64,000 nucleotides of DNA from Trichobilharzia regenti. Its lineage: Eukaryota; Platyhelminthes; Trematoda; Strigeidida; Schistosomatidae. Shown piece by piece: positions 57,661 through 64,000 of this stretch; position 1 is the first letter of the stretch; every line of letters begins with the position of its first letter. The DNA lies in NCBI GenBank assembly GCA_944472135.2, contig OX235270.1, positions 119,427,842 to 119,491,841 on the forward strand. The letters run 5' to 3'. Position numbers and translations under genes: made by a program. The notes beneath the pieces were generated by a model that saw only the letters and a program-made list of their open reading frames with translations, ran no database searches and had not been told where the DNA came from.

Positions 57661-57814
57661 AATTTTCCCGATAAATCGGAAAATGCTGAAGAATACTAAG
57701 CTTTTCTACTCTTATTAATAATAATACTCTTATTAACGAGTAGAGAACGGCAATCCACTACGCTTCGTGGAGGCCAGTAGCAAAGTACGTTGAAGAAATA
57801 CAGAGATTAATAAG

Positions 57815-58228
57815 TTAGCTATACTCAGAATTTAGGGGTGACATTGTGAGTGAAATACTTAAAAATCGTCTGACGAGATCATTGAGCAAAACATTCTTTG
57901 CTGCTACTTTATAAATATCATACACTAGCTGTCCACTAGTACACCTTAATGTCAAGGAAATGTTACCTCGACTGTCTAATTCCATGTGTATGTTAGCCTG
58001 CTCTTGTGGAGGTAGGTAAAGATGATGCTCATCGTGAAATATATCCACCACGTTCGAGAGCCAAGGAAAACGTAGAGGTATTCTTTCATCGATACTGCAA
58101 CACACATTGCAGATACTGACCACGCAGCATCTGACAAATCGTTTGTTATAGTCTACAAAGTCCGACAAAGTTTGCCGAAAGGGACATGAGTACATTTGCT
58201 TTCTATAGCACGGGCTTTGGAATGACAT
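57815..58228 (-). CDS. Unrecognised open frame, 137 codons
   Basis: An open frame with mixed composition and six Cys in the first half (CPFRQTLSD, RCCVVSICNVCCSIDERIP), then FPWLSNVVDIFHDEHHLYLP and ISLTLRCTSGQLVYDIYK. In the - strand, TTGTTTCTGTACACAG precedes it at about 58257-58242, a possible splice acceptor, and the frame is open from there to the stop at 57815. I recognise no domain. It is long for chance in such AT-rich DNA but could be a decayed element frame. It might be a terminal exon of a host gene on the - strand. Confidence 0.3.
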   Translation of the reverse strand: MSFQSPCYRKQMYSCPFRQTLSDFVDYNKRFVRCCVVSICNVCCSIDERIPLRFPWLSNVVDIFHDEHHLYLPPQEQANIHMELDSRGNISLTLRCTSGQLVYDIYKVAAKNVLLNDLVRRFLSISLTMSPLNSEYS

Positions 58229-58240
58229 AAAGCCAGAACT

Positions 58241-58969
58241 CTGTGTACAGAAACAATTTGTACGACCTCTTTACCAGATAATTCATATAACACCTTTGTT
58301 GTCCTTCTTTATCCCGTGGTCCATTTTTGTTTAATTTCATTTTACTTTATGTTATCATATTCTAACATGTTATCTAGTCTACTCCTTTGACAACATTTCA
58401 CTCATCCTGTGTTTCCAGCATATTCTACTCACATATTCACATTTCCGAATGTACTTTATTTTCCGATCATCTATTTCACAGATGTCTATTGAACTTTGGG
58501 TTGACCTCTATTTATTTATTTATTCATTCATATATCTAATCAATGGTGACTCATAATCCTATACACCAAAATTATTATCGCACTTTAGTATTCCCACTCA
58601 CTGTCACACACACACACACACACATGAAAACTGATTGTTATTGTCTGTTGTAATGTACAGCTATGAAAATGAAATCATCGAAAATAGAATTTTCTCCACT
58701 GAATTCTTTGTTCTTATAAAACTAGTGTTACGTTTGAGTCTGAAATACGTCTAGCTGAACAGTCTCAAACAGGACGAAAATCGTGATCTGCATTTCATTT
58801 CTAGCAACTATCAAAAGAACAACAACGAAATAGACTTTCATGAAATAAGGGAAATGAAATTTCTACAATTCTTTTCATTCTATCAAGTAATAAGAACGGT
58901 GAAGTACAAGAATAGCGTCCCAGGAGGGCGAACGTTCAAATGACCTTGAACGCATGCTAGTCGTTGGCT
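58241..58969. other. Non-coding spacer
   Basis: (CA)n at 58607-58623. Near 58755-58800, GCTGAACAGTCTCAAACAGGACGAAAATCG looks like a very decayed hammerhead region (core CTGAACA), shown here only in pieces; no tRNA-like head is clear. Confidence 0.4.
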
Positions 58970-59105
58970 AACGGTCCCTGTCATTAGAGTTAGATTTACG
59001 GCAGGATAAAAATTGTCATTTGGGTTAGGATTAAGGTTAGGGCCAGTGTGAAATTTAGGGTTAGGGTCAGGTTTAAGGCTAGGGTTGCGATTAGGAACAG
59101 ATTTG
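58970..59105 (+). repeat. Degenerate telomere-like TTAGGG tract
   Basis: Repeated GTTAGG/TTAGGG words with variants: GGGTTAGGATTAAGGTTAGG, TTTAGGGTTAGGGTCAGG, GGCTAGGGTTGCGATTAGG. Flatworm telomeres use TTAGGG. Short and impure, so interstitial. Confidence 0.55.
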
Positions 59106-60565
59106 TCGTTTATTTCAACTTGTTTTATTATCCTCATTTTCCTTGTATGTAACCGTCTATCCTCTTACTGAAACCATAGTAATTTAACGGGGGGCTTTGG
59201 AGAGGACCACACAGCAAGAGAAGAGAGATGAACGATTCACAGAACAGCACATCTTCAATCACTTCGGTTAATGCATCTATAGAAACTAGTCCAAGTTGGC
59301 AACTGATACACTTCATCATAACTGGGACGTATTTTCAAGTCATGTCAGAGAGAGAGATAATCTGTTTAATATTATTCCATCCATTTTCTTGTAAATATAC
59401 GTCATTTTTCGTGCAAAAATTCCTCATTTTTATGATTGGCTGTCTGAAGGTCACTCGTGTGTTCGCATCCCTTGGGACGGTATTGTTGAACTTTGCCATA
59501 AGAACATCTCACCAACCAGTTCATTCTCATTTTAGCTCAAGATGAATGTCTTGTATTCTTACACCAAAGAGGGTGTGGATTAGGCACGCACAGTTGAACA
59601 GTTTCAACTAGCCAGGAAAGGTTATTCAGTTCTATTTCTTGTTCAGTCAGTCTTACTCCTTTCTTCTCAGAATGACTGCAATCAGTACAACAATAATTTC
59701 CCACTGTAAATTTGTCTCCTTTTACCTGAGAAGTTGAGAAGATAGATATGCATTATGAGACAGAGATAGATAAATAAAATGAATGGAAGAAAAGCCACAA
59801 AAATAAGTTGTCTACAATCTGATTGGTTAGGAAAATAACAATATTATTGGCAGTGGGGCTACTAAAGATAGTAATCATGATAGTAATAATAACAATAATG
59901 ATGACGGTATTACCATTATTAACAGTAGATGATAGTAAGGAGAGCAGAAGGGGAGCAGAAGAAAGCGAATTTAGAAAATAAATCATTGGTCAATCATTTT
60001 TTTTTATTGTTAATACAATCATTAGTATGCTGTTGAAAGGTTTATTGTTAACTGGAGAAAAATCTGGAAGAAGAAGATGAAGACAAGAAACGTTTATTTT
60101 TCTGACACACTGTAATGCACACACACACACATACACACACCTATATGTACACACGAAATGAACAACCATGGAGAGACACATTCACACCTCCCCCATATAA
60201 AGTTATTTACTATTTCATTTAATAAACACACATGTAAACAAATTCTGCTGAAATAATGATAATAATGATGATGATAATAACAATAATAATACAGAGGAGA
60301 GAATAAAACTCATAAAACTCAACGACAAATGAACCACTAAGAGGAAGGAGAAAACGTGAAGACGAAAAAAGAGAAAAAACAACAACACGGGGATAAAATT
60401 TCTCTTCTAAACTGATCCACTGAAACCAATAGAAATTAGATAAAAGGCTTGAAGAAAGTTACTATTCTTTATTATTATTATTATTTTTTTGTCTACTTAT
60501 TACGTAGTAGGGGAGAATGAAGCAATACGAATAAAATGCTAATAGGCTTATTATTAAAAGTTTAT
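59106..60565. other. Upstream region of the Sox gene
   Basis: No coding exon supported. Simple repeats include ATT/ATG-rich runs at 59867-59915 and 60253-60292, (CA)n at 60119-60138 and ATT run at 60468-60487. An open frame at 59228-59545 has no motif. It should contain the 5' regulatory region of the Sox gene, but no specific sites can be named. Confidence 0.5.
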
Positions 60566-60575
60566 TATATAAAAG
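60566..60575 (+). promoter_or_regulatory. TATA-like box upstream of Sox exon
   Basis: TATATAAAAG, 46 bp before the ATG. If used, transcription would start near 60596-60605 and the 5' UTR would be only about 20 bases. The region is AT-rich, so chance is possible. Confidence 0.4.
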
Positions 60576-60620
60576 GGAATGGATAAAGTTAGATAATTCA
60601 TTTCTATCACTAGAATTATT

Positions 60621-61440
60621 ATGAATACATGGAGGCATAATGGTGATACAGTGAACGCGATGAACAATTACAATTCAAGTATTACGAATCCGTTTCTATG
60701 GAATCAGTTGATGAATTACATTACAAACCACAGACAATTATCAAGTGAAACTTATGAAAGTAGAAATATGTTAAGTAATAACTGTGCTCAATCAGAATCT
60801 TTACAAAAATCGTTAACTTCTATACCACTATCAATTTTTCAGTCGTATTCAAAAGATTTAAATTATCCACCGTTGAATAATGAACACAATGATCACTGCA
60901 ATCAACCGATGAATAATGTAAGTATGATGAAAATGATGATGAATCCAGAATTGATTATGTCCATAAATAATTCATTCCACAGTAATAGTAATAACAGTGA
61001 TAAAACTTTAAATCATAAGTCATCATCGAATCCAGTCACAGTTATTTCTTCTTCCTCATCATCACCAATATCTTCTGTTCATTTACATCGCAACCAACCA
61101 AATACTCCTTCTTCATCGCCTTTGGAATCCCATTCACATCATCATAATAGTAATAATCATTCACATGTGAAACGTCCAATGAACGCGTTTATGGTATGGT
61201 CACGTGGTCAACGACGTAAAATGGCACAAGCTAATCCTAAAATGCACAATTCTGAGATTAGTAAACGATTAGGCATAGAATGGAAACTGTTGACTGATAA
61301 TGAGAAACGTCCATTCATTGATGAAGCAAAACGTTTAAGAGTTAATCATATGCGTGCATATCCAGATTATAAGTATCGACCAAGAAGAAAACCGAAACAT
61401 TCAAGTAAACCAGAAAAATTCACTCAACCAACAGTACAAG
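60621..61440 (+). CDS. SoxB: SoxB-type HMG-box transcription factor, first coding exon
   Basis: A nuclear DNA-binding protein that bends DNA through its HMG box at Sox sites (WWCAAW). The ATG at 60621 is the first after an in-frame TAA at 60594. Residues 1-180 are a low-complexity Asn/Ser/His-rich region without domains ([23 protein letters not shown]). The HMG box spans residues 183-260: [49 protein letters not shown] and [18 protein letters not shown] and the intact [10 protein letters not shown] signature mark the SoxB group; SoxC/E boxes differ there. The exon ends at AAG|GTGAGT (61440/61441), phase 1, 16 residues past the box. Reading through would stop at 61499. The C-terminal activation domain lies in later exons outside the window. 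Confidence 0.9.
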
Positions 61441-63054
61441 GTGAGTTAGGTATCAAGAAGTACTGTTTTAGTGTAAAGATTGACTATACTTTGTTTTAGT
61501 GGAGATTTCGATTTATCAGAGAAATCAGCTTGAAATCTCTTACCTACTCAGAGCATAAATATGAACCCCTTGCTCATTTATCGATATATTCCAGAGAGAT
61601 TTTTCTAAAAATATTCTGTAAAATGTCAGTAAGATCCACGAATTCAACTCACCCATGACACTGGATAGTAGTAGTAGTAGTACTCCATTGTGAATGGACA
61701 GAATTTGAAGACTGTAGAAAGAGCGAATGATCGATAAAGTTTTTGCCATTTGAACTAATGTCTTTAGTGTCTTTTGTTGTGCAGTTTTAGGTGAACACTG
61801 TCAAAGAATCTTTAGCTATTATGAAAAAAAGTCTTTCGGGTAACAATAGTTTCTTTAACAGGTGGTGAAGTGAATTGGTTTATTTTTGTATTGGAACTAA
61901 TTAAATTGACGGTGAAAATTTTTCAGAAGGCATATGTTTCTTTTTATCAGCTATATTATTATTAGTAGAAGTAATAATAAAGCACCTGAAAGAATGTTGG
62001 CACACCAAGAAATATCTAATCTGAGGCAATAGAAGAATGCACTCATCGATCAGTATTCAGCATTTGAAATTAACCATTAATTAGACAATTTAAAAACTTT
62101 GAACAATTTATACGTAATTATTTTTGCTGCTGAGACGAGGTGTTTGTTCAGTAGAATTGTTCTAGTGTTAGATGTGTATAATGATTTAATTCAATAAGAA
62201 GGAATACTTGATTCATTTCAGAGTTCAGTAGATTAGTCTTAGGGTTATAGAAGCCTTACTTGAATTACAGCATTTATACACTTACAGAAGCTTAATCTTA
62301 GCATGTCGTTATTATCCAAGCCTTGTAACACAACAAGTGTGTTGACAAACTATAGGCCCTTGATTCCAGTTACATCGTTTAGAGGTGTTTCTGCCTCAAA
62401 TTTAAAACTATGCTTTTATTTCCAACCTTATATTCTAGGGGTTAAAAGCAATATTCTAATTGGGAATCTTGTATCTGTAAGTTAATCTTACTCTCTGTCA
62501 GCGATTTCCTTTGACCTCTATTATTATGCGTGTTAATTGGATTACCTTTTTTGTTTTAACTTACAACTCTTCAGTCTGCAATCTACAAGATGGCTTGTGA
62601 TAAACTTTTTGTGGTATACTATGGATTAGGGAAAAGGTGAACATCATGTCTATTGTATCCAAAGAATCGACAGAATCTGATTGACGGGAGAAGAAATATG
62701 TTACACCCCATCTTAAATCAACCACATTAGTGGATAAGATGTCCTTTTGCCTTTGAATGGAAATTAGAAATGTAATTATCATTAAGATGACTAGGCAGGA
62801 GGAGGTGTTACGTATTACACATACATAATTCGCATGGTTTATATCATTATAAGCTAGGCTAATCTGATTCTTTGGTTTATCAAGTCATGTATCCGGATAG
62901 CCAATTTTATTAGTTTAATAGGGAGATTTATTAAGGCATATAAAGGCTGTCTGAAAAGACAAGTCCACTTTTTACTGAACTAGATACATAGTGTCATCAA
63001 TAATAGTTAACAACTCTTCATTGTGACTGAATTTCTTCATTAGTTTCTTTATTT
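61441..63054 (+). other. Intron 1 of the Sox gene, part
   Basis: Begins with a strong donor GTGAGT. No acceptor-exon pair with HMG-downstream coding is visible to the window end. No host or transposon gene in this part. Confidence 0.6.
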
Positions 63055-63275
63055 TTAGTTTACGTTCTCAGTGGAACATAGGGCTTCGAGCTATGTTTCT
63101 GTAGCAGTGATGTTTACTGTTACGGGATAGGGATGCTAGCCTCATGCCCACTCTTCCTTCTTTACCAGTCCTAATACTGGTTCAGTGAGGTAAAGGAATG
63201 TGTCGGATGGGGGTCGAACTCCGGACCACATGCATGGTTTGTGAGCATTTTACCGCTGTGCCACCAACGCACTTT
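63055..63275 (-). mobile_element. tRNA/RTE chimeric SINE inside the Sox intron
   Basis: On the - strand: GGTGGCACAGCGGTAAAATG head, box B GTTCGACCCCC-like, body GAGGCTAGCATCCCTATCCC, and tail GAAGCCCTATGTTCCACTGA. Antisense to the Sox gene. Confidence 0.7.
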
Positions 63276-64000
63276 CTTCATTAGTACAACCACTAGTTGG
63301 ATTACACAGTACTACTTTAATTTGACTGATAACATGTTACCGGATGGTAACACACTCAACTGTCATCTGCGTGCCAATTGAAGTCTATCGATCAGATTTA
63401 CAAGATGGACATTAGAATGAGTAAACACGAGATTAGGAGACGTCTTGCTGCCCTTAGTTATAATTTGGGGTCAATCAATAAACAGTGGTGCATCGCTTAG
63501 ATTCCGAACATTTTATCGTATATCAGATAAGCGTCAATTCAGTGTTGATGAAATGCATATTTCCTTGATCAGGCGGGGGTGATGGTGCTACAACTCCACT
63601 CAATGCTAAGGCTAGAAAGCTTATCTCCACATACTTGGTAGATATACACATGTAAACTGAGTGATAGTGCAGTTAAAAGAAGCGGATTCAGTTAAACTCT
63701 GAGAAATTAGAGCCTTAAAGTATAAAGCGATGTAATATGAACAGATATACTGTTCAATTATATAAAATTTCAGAACTATTGTAATCTCAGACTTTCAGTA
63801 ATATTTTATTTAGCGTCTTCAGTAACATTCGGACAGCATTAATACAAACTGAATTTATCTGAAAATTGTGATAGATTTACTCAATACATTTCGAAAAATC
63901 CGGTCATACATCTACTTGTCATTTCAATTTATATAAAAATAAAAAATATAAAGGTCAAATAAAATTAACAAAGAAAGCAAGCACTTAAGACTAAGGAAAT
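63276..64000. other. Intron continuation, non-coding
   Basis: AT-rich, no exon or repeat supported. Confidence 0.5.

Noticed and set aside
58755..58800. A sixth hammerhead copy.
   Set aside because: Core reads CTGAACA, stem II is only partly paired, and no tRNA head precedes it. Too decayed to annotate as a ribozyme.
59228..59545. A 105-codon frame upstream of Sox.
   Set aside because: No domain, no splice context, and low-complexity start. Not supported as an exon.

Overview
The window is AT-rich, intron/intergenic-type DNA from a flatworm, most likely a blood fluke (Schistosoma or a close relative). Three things point there: tRNA-headed repeats carrying hammerhead ribozymes (the SM-alpha type of schistosome repeat), a CsRn1/Boudicca-type Gypsy element with a tRNA-Trp primer site, and co-resident CR1-like, RTE-like and Penelope-like retroelements. 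These family names rest on motif reading, not on database searches.

Only one host gene is clear: the first coding exon of a SoxB-type HMG-box transcription factor near the right end (60621-61440, + strand). It has a TATA-like box about 50 bp upstream and a good splice donor. The intron runs off the window. One 137-codon open frame (57815-58228, - strand) is a weak candidate for another host exon.

Left 21 kb is almost solid transposon. Two CR1-like LINEs of one family (LINE-A) lie tail to tail (1-1922 + and 1945-6560 -); the second has an intact 934-codon endonuclease/RT frame but a shifted ORF1. Next is a non-autonomous LTR element (6914-9762) with three 191-bp internal repeats, interrupted by a solo LTR of its own family in opposite orientation. 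Then come an old Gypsy solo LTR, a young Gypsy element (11213-16383) with near-identical LTRs, and a second LINE (LINE-B, 17951-20124) placed against a broken RTE-type element.

The middle and right parts (21-60 kb) are long non-coding stretches sprinkled with short, decayed elements: five SM-alpha-like repeats or relics (two with complete hammerhead ribozymes), six copies of a tRNA-headed SINE whose body matches both the 5' UTR and the 3' tail of the RTE element at 31290-34533, a second SINE family, Penelope-like fragments with GIY-YIG endonuclease domains, and many RTE 3' ends. The elements form parasite-host chains: the SINEs share tails with the RTE (and perhaps LINE-A), and so were probably copied by those enzymes. 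Several insertions are nested, and four or five keep readable target-site duplications.
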